DNA of 64,000 nucleotides from Lachnospiraceae bacterium AB2028 (GTDB lineage: Bacteria; Bacillota; Clostridia; Lachnospirales; Lachnospiraceae): positions 226,523 to 290,522 of the forward strand of contig KK211275.1 of the NCBI GenBank assembly GCA_000621425.1, given 5' to 3'. Shown here piece by piece: positions 54,358 through 63,112 of the stretch. The position numbers and the translations under genes are program-made. Under the pieces are notes generated by a model that was given only the letters and a program-made list of their open reading frames with translations, made no database searches and was not told the DNA's origin. The first letter of the stretch is position 1. Each line of letters begins with the position of its first letter.

Positions 54358-55203
54358 ATGCGTATATCAGAAAGCTGTGCCAAGTGCCTGTATGACAAAC
54401 AGGCGAATAAGTCGGATAATGCAGAGTACCTTGCTGAAGTAAGGGCTATTCTGGATAACAGGGCTGAAGATGACACAAGTCCCTATATGGTTTATCTCTT
54501 TAATAAAGCCCATATGAAATATTTTGGTCAGGGTGCAGATTATAAGGATATAAAGAAGAAATACAATGATCTGGTCCTGGGGATGGAGAATGACCTGCGG
54601 AGCGAAATAGAGAATTCTGCGGATCCGCTGGCTAAGGCCCTTATCATGTCCAGGATCGGTAACTATATTGATTTCGGAGCCATGAATCATGTGGATCAGA
54701 ATGAATTTATGAAGCTCTTTAAAGATACTGAACTGCATGAAAGGGATATACCGGTTTACGAGTCATTTATAAAGACATGTGAAGCGGGAAAAAACTTCCT
54801 TCTTGTATGTGATAACTGTGGCGAGGTGGTTCTGGACAGGCTGATGATAGAACAGCTTAAGAAGAGATTTCCACAGCTTACGGTAAAGGCGCTGGTGCGG
54901 GGCAGGGAAGTGCTTAATGATGCCACAGAGGATGATGCGCATTATACCGGACTTGATAAAGTGGCAGAGATCGTTTCAAACGGAGATGCAATTGCGGGAA
55001 CTATCTATGAAATGATGCCATTGGAAGCAAGGACTGCATTGGATGAAGCTGATGTGATACTTTCAAAGGGGCAGGGGAATTACGAATCATTGTCCGGACA
55101 TGGACGGCATGTATTCTATGCATTCCTTTGTAAGTGTGAACTATTTACAAGCCGTTTTGAAGTCCCGTTACTGACGGGAATGTTTGTAGAGGAGAAAAGT
55201 TGA
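54358..55203 (+). CDS. DUF89/ARMT1-family damage-control phosphatase
   Basis: A 281-residue metal-dependent phosphatase. N-terminal Cys pair SCAKCLYDKQ, the metal site CDNCGEVVLDRLMIEQL with Asp and Asn, and the C-terminal SKGQGNYESL are the marks of DUF89. Family members hydrolyse damaged or reactive sugar phosphates such as fructose 1-phosphate. AAGGAGGGG precedes the ATG. Confidence 0.88.
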   Translation: MRISESCAKCLYDKQANKSDNAEYLAEVRAILDNRAEDDTSPYMVYLFNKAHMKYFGQGADYKDIKKKYNDLVLGMENDLRSEIENSADPLAKALIMSRIGNYIDFGAMNHVDQNEFMKLFKDTELHERDIPVYESFIKTCEAGKNFLLVCDNCGEVVLDRLMIEQLKKRFPQLTVKALVRGREVLNDATEDDAHYTGLDKVAEIVSNGDAIAGTIYEMMPLEARTALDEADVILSKGQGNYESLSGHGRHVFYAFLCKCELFTSRFEVPLLTGMFVEEKS

Positions 55204-55229
55204 TGCCGCAAAGCGGCAGAAAGGGAAAA
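55204..55229 (+). repeat. Terminator-hairpin-RBS cassette, partial copy D
   Basis: GCCGC-AAA-GCGGC (55205-55217) followed by AGAAAGGGAAAA before ATG 55230 matches the second half of copies A and C. The first hairpin is missing; the DUF89 gene ends right at the boundary. Confidence 0.5.
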
Positions 55230-55898
55230 ATGAACGACAACAGGTCCGCATATAATTCAGGAATATATGATGATAAAATCATAAATGTACTGCCGTATTA
55301 CAGCGAGTTCCATGGTCAGATCATAGATCTTGTAAGGGCAATGGGTTTTAAGAATCCGGACTGGCTGGATACAGGCAGCGGAACAGGTACACTGGCACAG
55401 AGGTGTCTGGAACTTAGGGATGATGTAAAGTTTACCCTGTGCGATCCGTCTGAGAATATGCTTGCGGAAGCGAAAGAAAAGCTTTCAGGCAAAAATATCC
55501 GGTTTATAAGTATTTCGTCGCAGGAAATTGCTTTTGAAAGTAAGTTTGATGTGGTGACGGCTGTACAGAGCCATCATTATCTGAAACCGGAGGAGAGAAG
55601 GACTGCGGTTGGGAACTGCTATCGAGCATTACGGGATAACGGTGTGTTCATTACCTTTGAAAATATAAGAATGTCTACGGATGAAAGTGATGCTGTTGCG
55701 CTATCAAGGTGGACTGATTTTATGCGAGATAACGGAAATCCTGAGGAAGAAATTCAGAAACAGCGTGAGCGGAGAGGAACAAGTGTGTTTCCGATAACCA
55801 TAGAGGAGCATATAAAACTTATGCAGGAATGCGGATTCAGGTCTATTGACCTGCTCTGGACATCTTACTTACAGGCTGGATTCTGGGCGGTAAAATAG
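55230..55898 (+). CDS. SAM-dependent methyltransferase
   Basis: A 222-residue class I methyltransferase. Motif I is WLDTGSGTGTLAQ, the acidic loop is LCDPSENML, and motif post-I has VTAVQSHHYLKPEER. The C-terminal half resembles small-molecule methylases of the Methyltransf-11/25 type. Start at ATG 55230, directly behind the repeated ribosome site. Substrate unknown. The following 94 bp (55899-55992) holds only short broken frames. Confidence 0.85.
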   Translation: MNDNRSAYNSGIYDDKIINVLPYYSEFHGQIIDLVRAMGFKNPDWLDTGSGTGTLAQRCLELRDDVKFTLCDPSENMLAEAKEKLSGKNIRFISISSQEIAFESKFDVVTAVQSHHYLKPEERRTAVGNCYRALRDNGVFITFENIRMSTDESDAVALSRWTDFMRDNGNPEEEIQKQRERRGTSVFPITIEEHIKLMQECGFRSIDLLWTSYLQAGFWAVK

Positions 55899-55992
55899 AA
55901 GCTGGGTTGCCAATGCCTTTTACGGAATAGAAGAGCTTTGATATTGCAGGAGCTGGTGTTGAGGAGATGCCGGAAAACGTTGTCATTAAGCA

Positions 55993-57156
55993 GTGAATAA
56001 ACTTAATAAATACTATAGGAATGAAATATTTTCATACTGGTTTTTAAGTCTGCTTCCGTTCATTTTTCTGACGGAGGTTTTTGTGTATTTACATATGACT
56101 TCTGGCAGGGACATAAGCATAGATATATTATTTCAGGCACTGATCCCTATTTTGGCTGTGACGGGATGCGGGCTGGTAATATCTCAGATCGTATCAGATG
56201 TGCGTTTTTTCAGAAGCATAAAGCATTTACCATATGAGACACGGGAAGCAGTAAATGAAGAAATAGAAAAAGTCACTAAGCGGGGAAGGTTTCTTCTGAC
56301 AAAGAATGTGCTGATTTATTACGGCATGTTTAATAAGAAGGTCTATGACCGCAGGGAGATATCATTATGGAGACGAAATAAAGGTATTTATTCACAGTCG
56401 GTGCCCAAAGCAGGACGGATATCTGTGCCGTATGATAATACAGTGATCTATTTTAAGGGCAGACGCGGACATATGGATGTTATCGAATATCCGATAGATG
56501 CTCTTGAAACAAATGATAAAACAAAGGGTGAACTGCCATATACATCGTTTCTTGTTGCATGCGTATCGGTTATTTTCACGGCATCGATGATAATTTACCC
56601 GTGCATGCTTGCTGACGCGGCCACGGGAACGGAAGTAGAAAGGTTTCTGTTTTGTTTGGCCTTTGAGGTGGACCATTTTCTGGGTGCCGTTATTGTTACC
56701 GCAGTGTCGGGGCTGGTGGCATTCATAATCCGATGTATCGTCAAGCCCTTTAATCTGAAAAAGGACAAGCTGGCAACGAGGAACAGGATCACGTTTTATG
56801 CAATACTGCTGGTAGTAACAGGAATGTTTATGACAGGGGCTATCGGAACCTGGTATGAGGATGCAATGCTTGTCAGGGAAGATCTGGCGGCCTGCCATGA
56901 AGGCGGGTTATGCGTTGCCGAGGGCCGGTATAAAGAGAAAGGTGCCTGTCTTCGCGGTGAAGTAGGATTTACTGTTTATGACTATGCTGAAAGAAAAGGC
57001 TTCAGCCCTGTTCTTATGGAGAATCCCGGTTACAGGCTGATACTTTTAAGAAGTGCATTTGATGAACTGCCGGAGGAAGGCAGGGAGTACAGGGTTGAGT
57101 ACTTGGAAAATACGAAGATAGTTGTTTCTTTTTCGGAAATGACCAATGCAGAATAA
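55993..57156 (+). CDS. Hypothetical membrane protein
   Basis: A 387-residue protein with two N-terminal helices (about 15-33 and 45-65), a PH-like or beta-rich soluble part (about 75-175), three more helices (about 188-292) and a C-terminal soluble domain (about 295-387). No family recognised. Starts with GTG 55993. It overlaps the following GNAT gene by 11 bp. Confidence 0.55.
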   Translation: MNKLNKYYRNEIFSYWFLSLLPFIFLTEVFVYLHMTSGRDISIDILFQALIPILAVTGCGLVISQIVSDVRFFRSIKHLPYETREAVNEEIEKVTKRGRFLLTKNVLIYYGMFNKKVYDRREISLWRRNKGIYSQSVPKAGRISVPYDNTVIYFKGRRGHMDVIEYPIDALETNDKTKGELPYTSFLVACVSVIFTASMIIYPCMLADAATGTEVERFLFCLAFEVDHFLGAVIVTAVSGLVAFIIRCIVKPFNLKKDKLATRNRITFYAILLVVTGMFMTGAIGTWYEDAMLVREDLAACHEGGLCVAEGRYKEKGACLRGEVGFTVYDYAERKGFSPVLMENPGYRLILLRSAFDELPEEGREYRVEYLENTKIVVSFSEMTNAE

Positions 57157-57814
57157 TGATTTGTGCAGTAAGACAGTGGTAAAAACTGATCAAAAGCAGA
57201 TGATAAGAAAAGCAGAAAACTTAACGGACGACCGGCTTGAGAAAATCAGAAAACTTGTTGGTGAGGCATTCGTCACAAATAAACTTTTCCACAGCTGGGG
57301 CTCAGTGGATGAAAGACGGGAAGATGTATTAAAGTACATGTCCCTGTATGTTGATTATGTGTATCAGGCGGGTGAGCTGTATGTAAATGAGGACTTTACC
57401 GGTTTCATAGGACTGGAGGATTCTGCTAATGCCCCTAAGCTGCCGCAGATAAAAATGCTTATCCGTATGCTGTTCGGATTAAAATTTTCGAGGATCCGGT
57501 CAATCGTTCATTTTGCAAAACAGGTTGGCAGGTCAAATGAATGCTATGCTAAGAAAAGACATATTGATGCTCTGATGGTGTGTGTTGATAAAGAACATCA
57601 GGGAAAGGGCGTTGCATCCGAAATGATAGCTTTTGCAAAGAATATGTCAGATGAGCTGGGCGTACCGCTTCTGTTTGATACGGATATGAAAGAGTATGCG
57701 GAAATGTACCGGCACTTCGGCTGTGAGCTGTACAATATTGTAACGGCCGATAACGGAGTTACAAGATACAGTTTATATTATTTTAAAAACAATACCGGAG
57801 AAGAATCTGAATGA
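57146..57814 (+). CDS. GNAT-family acetyltransferase
   Basis: A 222-residue acetyltransferase. Strand 4 and the acetyl-CoA loop are visible as DALMVCVDKEHQGKGVASEMI (about residues 149-169, cited here in part as CVDKEHQGKGVASEM), followed by LLFDTDMKEYAEMYRHFGCE. The N-terminal 18 residues may not be translated, because ATG 57200 would give a more usual start. It is linked to VanZ by an ATGA overlap. Confidence 0.82.
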   Translation: MQNNDLCSKTVVKTDQKQMIRKAENLTDDRLEKIRKLVGEAFVTNKLFHSWGSVDERREDVLKYMSLYVDYVYQAGELYVNEDFTGFIGLEDSANAPKLPQIKMLIRMLFGLKFSRIRSIVHFAKQVGRSNECYAKKRHIDALMVCVDKEHQGKGVASEMIAFAKNMSDELGVPLLFDTDMKEYAEMYRHFGCELYNIVTADNGVTRYSLYYFKNNTGEESE

Positions 57815-58353
57815 TCACGATCACATATACAGCATTGTTTATTTTTATCACGATAGTATGGATTTTACTCAGGGTTATTTTTGCGGTAAAGAATAAGGCC
57901 GTTGATATAAAGAATGAATTAAAGCTTCTTACTGTTTATATATGCATAGTGGTGATCGCAAGATTCGTTTATTTTCCAATGGGACTGGAGAACGGCCATA
58001 TTAAACCGCTTATATTTGATGTGTCGCGTATCCTGCCCATATGGTTTAATCTTGTTCCGATAGTTCATCTGTTTGATGTTTATGACGGGTGGATAATAAA
58101 TATATTGGGGAATATTGCAATGTTCATCCCGGTGGGAATATGCTGGCCGTTCTGTTTTAAGAAGCTTGATAATATTGGGAAGGTGATAATTGCCGGAGCT
58201 GGCTTTACGCTATTCATAGAGATTTCCCAGCTTGTCTTTTATGACAGGTGCAGCGATGTGGATGACCTTATACTGAATACTACAGGGGTGGTAATCGGTG
58301 CAACCATATATTTTGCGGTAAAGAAGATAAAACAGAAAAATAGCATTAATTGA
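57811..58353 (+). CDS. VanZ-like membrane protein
   Basis: A 180-residue protein with four or five helices. VanZ family marks: LVPIVHLFD, ILGNIAMFIPVGICWP and FIEISQLVFYDRCSDVDDLILNT, shown in part as EISQLVF and DVDDLILN. VanZ gives teicoplanin tolerance in enterococci, but most family members have unknown roles in the cell envelope. Confidence 0.88.
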   Translation: MITITYTALFIFITIVWILLRVIFAVKNKAVDIKNELKLLTVYICIVVIARFVYFPMGLENGHIKPLIFDVSRILPIWFNLVPIVHLFDVYDGWIINILGNIAMFIPVGICWPFCFKKLDNIGKVIIAGAGFTLFIEISQLVFYDRCSDVDDLILNTTGVVIGATIYFAVKKIKQKNSIN

Positions 58354-58456
58354 GTTTAAGATGATTGAGTAAATAGTTTGATTCGCTGAACGACTTATTA
58401 ATACACACAGGGAATATATAGTGTATTTACTTAACGAAATTACAGGGAGGATTGAA

Positions 58457-59008
58457 ATGAGGTTAGAGACGGAAAGACTGATATTTCGACGCTGGGAGGA
58501 AAGCGACGCAGAAGATTTATTTAAGTATGCAAGTGATCCGGATGTGGGACCGGCAGCCGGCTGGCCTGCCCATAAGAGTGTTGAAGAGAGCAGGGATGTG
58601 ATAAAGAATGTCCTTAACGGGAAGGAGGGCTATGCCATCTGCCTGAGGGAAGATAATAAGGCGATCGGGACCATAGAGCTGAAGCTTAAGGGTCATACAT
58701 ACCTGACTGACAGGGATGATGAATGTGAGCTGGGATACTGGATCGGAAAGCCATTCTGGGGACAGGGAATGATGCCGGAAGCCGTGAAGGAAATGCTCCG
58801 CCATGCTTTTGAGGACTGCGGTATGCAGAAAGTATGGATAGGCTATTATGCGGGCAACGAAAAGTCAAAGCGTGTCCAGGAAAAATGCGGCTTTAGATAT
58901 CAATGGACATCCGAGAATGTGGATGTTCCCCTGCTGCATGAAAAGAGAAACGAATGCATAAGCCTGATGACCAGGGAAGACTGGCTGTCAGATAATAAGT
59001 TAAAATAA
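58457..59008 (+). CDS. RimJ/RimL-type GNAT acetyltransferase
   Basis: A 183-residue acetyltransferase of the RimJ/RimL branch: it begins LETERLIFRRWEESDAEDLF-like (cited in part), with IGTIELK, the strand CELGYWIGKPFWGQGMMPEAV containing the Q-x-x-G loop, and NEKSKRVQEKCGF. Start set at ATG 58457 behind GGGAGG. Typical substrates are protein N-termini or antibiotics. Confidence 0.9.
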   Translation: MRLETERLIFRRWEESDAEDLFKYASDPDVGPAAGWPAHKSVEESRDVIKNVLNGKEGYAICLREDNKAIGTIELKLKGHTYLTDRDDECELGYWIGKPFWGQGMMPEAVKEMLRHAFEDCGMQKVWIGYYAGNEKSKRVQEKCGFRYQWTSENVDVPLLHEKRNECISLMTREDWLSDNKLK

Positions 59009-59043
59009 GTATACTGACTGATATAAGAGGAAAGGGGAGAAAT

Positions 59044-59457
59044 ATGCAGATCAAAAGAGTGACCGGAGAAGATGACAGGATAGGTGATTTTATTTCGGAG
59101 GCATTTTCCGATTATTCGATTTCAAAAAATGTTGACCTGAATTATGAAGAATACTGCTTTATTGCAGAAAATGACAAAGGCGAGATAATCGGAGCAGTTA
59201 CCGGAAGGGCCTACTATAACGAAGTCCATATCGGGGACCTGATCATTGATAAAGAATACAGGGGACAGGATATCGGAACCAGACTCGTAAAGACTGTAGA
59301 AGAAGCATACGGGGATAAGGGCTATGAAAAGTTTGCGCTGACAACCTTTGGATTTCAGGCACCGGATTTTTATAAAAAATTGGGCTACAAACTGGAGTAT
59401 GTAAGGGAAGACAAGAATCCCAAGTTGAGTAAGTATTTTTATCTAAAGGAAATTTAG
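59044..59457 (+). CDS. GNAT acetyltransferase
   Basis: A 137-residue acetyltransferase. The loop reads IIDKEYRGQDIGTRLV and the end FGFQAPDFYKKLGYK. It is short but complete. The RBS is GGAAAGGGG. It is the third GNAT in 2.3 kb. Confidence 0.85.
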   Translation: MQIKRVTGEDDRIGDFISEAFSDYSISKNVDLNYEEYCFIAENDKGEIIGAVTGRAYYNEVHIGDLIIDKEYRGQDIGTRLVKTVEEAYGDKGYEKFALTTFGFQAPDFYKKLGYKLEYVREDKNPKLSKYFYLKEI

Positions 59458-59550
59458 ATAATGTATCTTTAGCCGATATATCAGTGTAACGTAATGCTTT
59501 AGGATATCATATGGCTGATTAAGAATTACGGGAAGAAAGGAAATGTGTTT

Positions 59551-60108
59551 ATGAAAAAGAAAGCAGTGATCTTTCCGGGAGTGGGATATACAAAGGATAA
59601 GCCCTTGCTTTATTATGCGGGGAAGATAGCAAAGGAATGCGGATACGAATTAAGCTATATTGAATTTTCAGACATAGAGTGGAGCAGGGATAAGCTTAAG
59701 GATCCCGGCTTTTTGAAGCAGATGGAAGAAGTATGTCTGAAAAAAACTGAAGACGCCATTGTGGGTGCAGATATCGGACCGGAAGACGAGCTTGTTTTCA
59801 TTTCAAAAAGCATTGGAACAGTAGCGGCCACAGCGTATGCAAAAAGGAATATGTTAAAACCAAAGCAGATATGCTTTTCGCCCCTTGTGCTGATAGAACC
59901 GTTTGTTGCGGATGAAGGTGCGGTTCTTTTCTATGGGGACAGCGATCCCTTGGCTGATTACCTGGCGATAGAAAGAATTGCAAAAGAAAAGGAGCTTGAA
60001 ACCCACAGGATTGCCGGCGGAAACCATTCCCTGGAAACGGGAGATACGGCTGCAGACCTGGAGATTATGAAATCCATAATGGATCGTGTGGCTGAAATAC
60101 TGAAATAA
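59551..60108 (+). CDS. Small alpha/beta hydrolase-like protein
   Basis: A 185-residue protein. FPGVGYTKDKPLLYY is the first strand and loop, FISKSIGTVAAT is the nucleophile elbow (SKSIG in place of GxSxG), FYGDSDPL gives the acid, and GGNHSLETGD the His. It resembles the KANL3/RBBP9-like hydrolases. Start may instead be GTG 59545. Confidence 0.72.
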   Translation: MKKKAVIFPGVGYTKDKPLLYYAGKIAKECGYELSYIEFSDIEWSRDKLKDPGFLKQMEEVCLKKTEDAIVGADIGPEDELVFISKSIGTVAATAYAKRNMLKPKQICFSPLVLIEPFVADEGAVLFYGDSDPLADYLAIERIAKEKELETHRIAGGNHSLETGDTAADLEIMKSIMDRVAEILK

Positions 60109-60137
60109 AATGCTGAAATTAAGGAAATTAAAATAAT

Positions 60138-60494
60138 ATGGAAATATTGCGTAAGATTTCAAAGGTTTTGGATATCGTGGTTTTTGTTGCCACTACCCTT
60201 GCTATTGCTGGCGTGTTTTACGAAGGCATGACCCTTAAGTGGTATGGGTTCGTGGGAATACTGGTAATCTGCATGGACTATTCCTTTATGCCGACAACGA
60301 TCATACATCTGATAACCGACAGAAAAGACAAAAGCATATGGTTTCATGTCTTTTCGATGGTGATGATAATCATTGCGGTCGTTATGAAGATAGCGGGCAT
60401 TGATTATCCTGCTGTTACGCTTGTGATGTGGTATTTTTACATCTGGTTCCTTTACGGAATACTGATAGTGAGAACATACAGAAAGCAGGTATAG
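60138..60494 (+). CDS. Hypothetical four-helix membrane protein
   Basis: A 118-residue protein made mostly of four hydrophobic segments. No family recognised. No strong ribosome site; it follows the hydrolase gene by 29 bp. Confidence 0.5.
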   Translation: MEILRKISKVLDIVVFVATTLAIAGVFYEGMTLKWYGFVGILVICMDYSFMPTTIIHLITDRKDKSIWFHVFSMVMIIIAVVMKIAGIDYPAVTLVMWYFYIWFLYGILIVRTYRKQV

Positions 60495-60556
60495 TCCGGC
60501 TGGTTCCTATGCCGACAGATCTTGTGTGTGGATCGTCTTGTTTACCGGGGAAAGTC

Positions 60557-60666
60557 TTGACTATTATTGGAATCAGTGATAATATCCCTGGTTAGCAAGG
60601 ACTAATCAGGGAGTGGCTAATACTGAAACAGTATGAAGCCTATGCCGCGGAAGCGGCTTTTTTTTC
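60557..60666 (+). ncRNA. Candidate small RNA unit with promoter, operator and terminator
   Basis: Promoter TTGACT (60557-60562), 17 bp, TAATAT (60580-60585). At +1 lies a dyad CCCTGGTTAG/CTAATCAGGG (60586-60611) that contains the 16-bp GTTAGC-N5-CTAAT operator (60591-60606). Then a hairpin ATACTG-AAA-CAGTAT (60620-60634) and a terminator. No ORF fits between. Confidence 0.4.
60644..60666 (+). terminator. Rho-independent terminator
   Basis: GCCGC-GGAA-GCGGC (60644-60657) followed by eight T. Confidence 0.85.
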
Positions 60667-60674
60667 AAGTTGCA

Positions 60675-60690
60675 GTTAGTTATAACTAAT
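60675..60690 (+). promoter_or_regulatory. TetR-type operator upstream of the isoprenylcysteine-methyltransferase-like gene
   Basis: GTTAGTTATAACTAAT, containing the perfect palindrome TTAGTTATAACTAA. It is the same 16-bp pattern GTTAGY-N5-CTAAY seen at 60591 and 63034. Confidence 0.6.
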
Positions 60691-60763
60691 TGATGTTAAA
60701 ACCCGATGTCTGGACCTTGTTCTGAAAAATGATTGTATTAAGCAGCAGGGAGGATATTGAAAA

Positions 60764-61270
60764 GTGAAATTAAAGAATTTTATTAAAGACGGGCAGAAAC
60801 TGCCGTTATTCGGAATAGGTCCGTATCTTATATACGGCATTGCTCTACTCAGCGCAATCTGTATTGTTTTGTCTGGCTATGTATTTAAGATAGGGATCAT
60901 GACGGGCCCCTGGGTTTGGCTGTTCAGGAGCGGCGGTGCAGTTTTCATAGTGCTTGGATTGACCGTCTGGTTTATAGGAGCAGTTAAATCCGGTATGGAT
61001 GATAACATTACGGAGAACAAGCTGAAAACAGACGGCATATATGCCTGGGTGAGGAATCCGATGTACAGCGGATGCTGGATGCTGATAACGGGATTAAGCC
61101 TTATGTGGCATAATGTGTGCGTGATTCCTTTATTCTTTGTGAACTGGGGAATAATGACTATCGTTCTTAAGAATACTGAGGAGAAGTGGCTTGCTAAAGT
61201 TTATGGAGCTGAGTACGAAGAATATAAGAAGCGTGTCAACAGATGCATTCCGTGGAAAAGACGGAGCTGA
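60764..61270 (+). CDS. Isoprenylcysteine carboxyl methyltransferase/PEMT-like membrane protein
   Basis: A 168-residue protein with about four helices and the C-terminal SAM-binding signature of the ICMT/phospholipid methyltransferase group: DGIYAWVRNPMYSG, then NTEEKWLAKVYGAEYEEYKKRV, cited here in part. GTG start behind GGGAGG. It probably methylates a lipid or lipid-linked substrate. Confidence 0.85.
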   Translation: MKLKNFIKDGQKLPLFGIGPYLIYGIALLSAICIVLSGYVFKIGIMTGPWVWLFRSGGAVFIVLGLTVWFIGAVKSGMDDNITENKLKTDGIYAWVRNPMYSGCWMLITGLSLMWHNVCVIPLFFVNWGIMTIVLKNTEEKWLAKVYGAEYEEYKKRVNRCIPWKRRS

Positions 61271-61273
61271 GTC

Positions 61274-61423
61274 TGTTGCAGGATTAAAAAGCTGGCAGGC
61301 TATGCGGATTCACTGATGGCAGCAAGTCCTGTCTGGGCACTTTTGGCAGTGGTCATTGCCGGAATCATTTTATCCGTGTTTATATCAAATGTGACATTGA
61401 GATTTTTCAAGCTTGAAAAGTAA
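61274..61423 (+). pseudogene. C-terminal fragment of a membrane protein gene
   Basis: One frame ending at TAA 61421-61423 encodes a hydrophobic helix and a basic end (ASPVWALLAVVIAGIILSVF; then RFFKLEK), with no start codon or ribosome site. It is the tail of a deleted membrane protein, perhaps a transporter permease. Family not recognised. Confidence 0.4.
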
Positions 61424-61433
61424 GGAGGACGGG

Positions 61434-62054
61434 ATGAAACTTGGTCATGTTATATATGTTGTGAAAAATTTGGATAAGGCGGTAAATGAATGGCAGGAAA
61501 AGGGGTTCACCGTAGAATACGGTAGAACAAAGAATCCGGTGAATGCACTTATTTATTTCAGTGAGGGACCGTATATTGAACTTCTCAAAGACGGCGGCAT
61601 GAGTGCAATGTCGAGAAGGATCATGAGGTTTTGGGGTAAGGGCGAGTTCATGAACAGGTTTGATTTCTGGGCAAATGCGCCGGAAGGCTGGACAAGCCTG
61701 TGCATAGAAAAGGAACCCGGCGGATTGGAGAAGGAGATAGCTTATCTTGATTCAGTCGGGATTAAAGGAACTTATATGAAAAAACTGAAGCGAATCGATA
61801 CTCAGAACAGGGAGCTTAAGTACAAGTGCTATTTCACTCATGATTACAATATGCCATTTCTTATGAGTTATTTTGAAATTGATCCCAAACCGAAGAATTA
61901 CATTCATCCCAATGGTATCAGGGGAATCGCCAAAGTGATTTACAGGTCGGATAAGAAAAACGCCGAAGCTTTAAGACATCTGGTGCAGGATAACATACTT
62001 GAGGTAATAGAGGATGACAGGACAAGTATTGATGCAGTGGAGTTTATGACATAA
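61434..62054 (+). CDS. Glyoxalase-like (VOC fold) protein
   Basis: A 206-residue protein of the glyoxalase-like group: LGHVIYVVKNLDKAVNEW with a first metal-site His, then GPYIELL with Glu. The second half diverges. Likely a dioxygenase- or isomerase-like enzyme of unknown substrate. Start set at ATG 61434 behind AAGGAGGAC. Confidence 0.8.
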   Translation: MKLGHVIYVVKNLDKAVNEWQEKGFTVEYGRTKNPVNALIYFSEGPYIELLKDGGMSAMSRRIMRFWGKGEFMNRFDFWANAPEGWTSLCIEKEPGGLEKEIAYLDSVGIKGTYMKKLKRIDTQNRELKYKCYFTHDYNMPFLMSYFEIDPKPKNYIHPNGIRGIAKVIYRSDKKNAEALRHLVQDNILEVIEDDRTSIDAVEFMT

Positions 62055-62069
62055 CATGCATTAACGGAT

Positions 62070-62208
62070 GACTGAAGAACTAATATGCGATGCCTTTGAT
62101 GAGAACGACAAGACATGAGTGGTTTAGTAAAGCGAAGGAGGCGCTGATATGAGCTTGATAGATTATTTTGCGATGAACATTGTTCCCAGAATGAACCGCA
62201 CCATATGA
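62070..62208 (+). pseudogene. Degraded short genes in front of tetR
   Basis: MTEELICDAFDENDK is followed, after a frame change, by HEWFSKAKEAL, and then GAAGGAGGCG leads to ATG 62149 and the 19-codon frame MSLIDYFAMNIVPRMNRTI. The pieces read as the end of one gene and the start of another, both truncated. Families not recognised. The remaining 62209-62296 shows nothing. Confidence 0.35.
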
Positions 62209-62296
62209 TTGTTTCTCAAACTCATAACCAGTGCAGTAGAACGCTATTGATAAATACTTTACACGATCAGTTTCCATTATCGGCAGAATCTTCCGC

Positions 62297-62338
62297 TTGA
62301 CAAAAAATTTGCAGTATAGTAATCTATGATAGCTAACG
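62297..62338 (+). promoter_or_regulatory. Promoter of tetR with a half operator
   Basis: TTGACA (62297-62302), 17 bp, TAATCT (62320-62325). GATAGCTAAC at 62328-62337 equals the right 10 bp of the operator at 63034-63049, so the repressor may bind here weakly. Confidence 0.5.
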
Positions 62339-62366
62339 ATGATTACTTTTTGTCAGGATCGAAGAA

Positions 62367-62987
62367 ATGCCAAGAGATAAAACATTAAGCCATGAAAAAG
62401 TAAAGAAAGCCATTAAAGAGGAGTTCCTTGAAAAAGGCTATGAGGATGCATCTATCAGAAGTATAGGAGCACGCGCCGGCATGACCTCTGCAGGCCTGTA
62501 CAGGCATTATGCTGATAAGGAAGCAATGTTTAATGCCATGGTGGAGCCTCTTATCGAAAGCATAAAGGACTGGACAGAGAAACACACAAGCAGGAAGTAC
62601 AGCATTATTGAAGACGGAGTTCCCGGTGATGAGCTTTTTGGAGAAAACTTTGTTGACATGGTCAAGGAAGTGATCCTTCCAAGGAGAGATGAGTTCATTC
62701 TTCTTATGTTACGCTCCGGCGGAACCAAATATGAGCATTTTATCCATGATTATGCAGAGGAAAACCAGAAGGAATTCCTGGATGCCATAAGGTATCTGAG
62801 GGAAAATGGATATTCTGCGGCAGACATTGGTGAGGAGGAGCTGCATATGCTGCTTTCTGCATATCTGACTGCGTGTTTCGAACCAATCATACACGACTAC
62901 GACGATGAAAAAGTCATAAAATATTTGGATACAGTTCAGAAATTCTTCATGCCGGGATGGCTTAAGATAATGGGAATCAGTAATTGA
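62367..62987 (+). CDS. TetR-family repressor
   Basis: A 206-residue regulator. The helix-turn-helix is SIRSIGARAGMTSAGLYRHYA (about 28-48, cited in part as ARAGMTSAGLYRHY), followed by the usual helical ligand domain. It lies between two sets of GTTAGY-N5-CTAAY dyads and in front of an ABC exporter, so it most likely represses that exporter and the methyltransferase gene at 60764. A terminator follows. Confidence 0.92.
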   Translation: MPRDKTLSHEKVKKAIKEEFLEKGYEDASIRSIGARAGMTSAGLYRHYADKEAMFNAMVEPLIESIKDWTEKHTSRKYSIIEDGVPGDELFGENFVDMVKEVILPRRDEFILLMLRSGGTKYEHFIHDYAEENQKEFLDAIRYLRENGYSAADIGEEELHMLLSAYLTACFEPIIHDYDDEKVIKYLDTVQKFFMPGWLKIMGISN

Positions 62988-62989
62988 GA

Positions 62990-63009
62990 AGAGCCGCAAG
63001 GCTCTTTTT
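62990..63009 (+). terminator. Terminator after tetR
   Basis: AGAGCC-GCAA-GGCTCT followed by TTTT; the stem may extend by one A-T pair. Confidence 0.85.
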
Positions 63010-63015
63010 AAATTT

Positions 63016-63049
63016 GTTAGTTATCACTTTTGAGTTAGCGATAGCTAAC
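63016..63049 (+). promoter_or_regulatory. TetR-type operator upstream of the ABC exporter
   Basis: GTTAGCGATAGCTAAC (63034-63049) is a 16-bp dyad; GTTAGTTATCAC at 63016-63027 is a half-matching second site. CCGATA...TATCGG follows at 63063-63083. Confidence 0.65.
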
Positions 63050-63112
63050 CGAAAACAAACAACCGATAGCTTTCGTTTATCGGATACATAAACAAACAGG
63101 GAGGACATCAAA

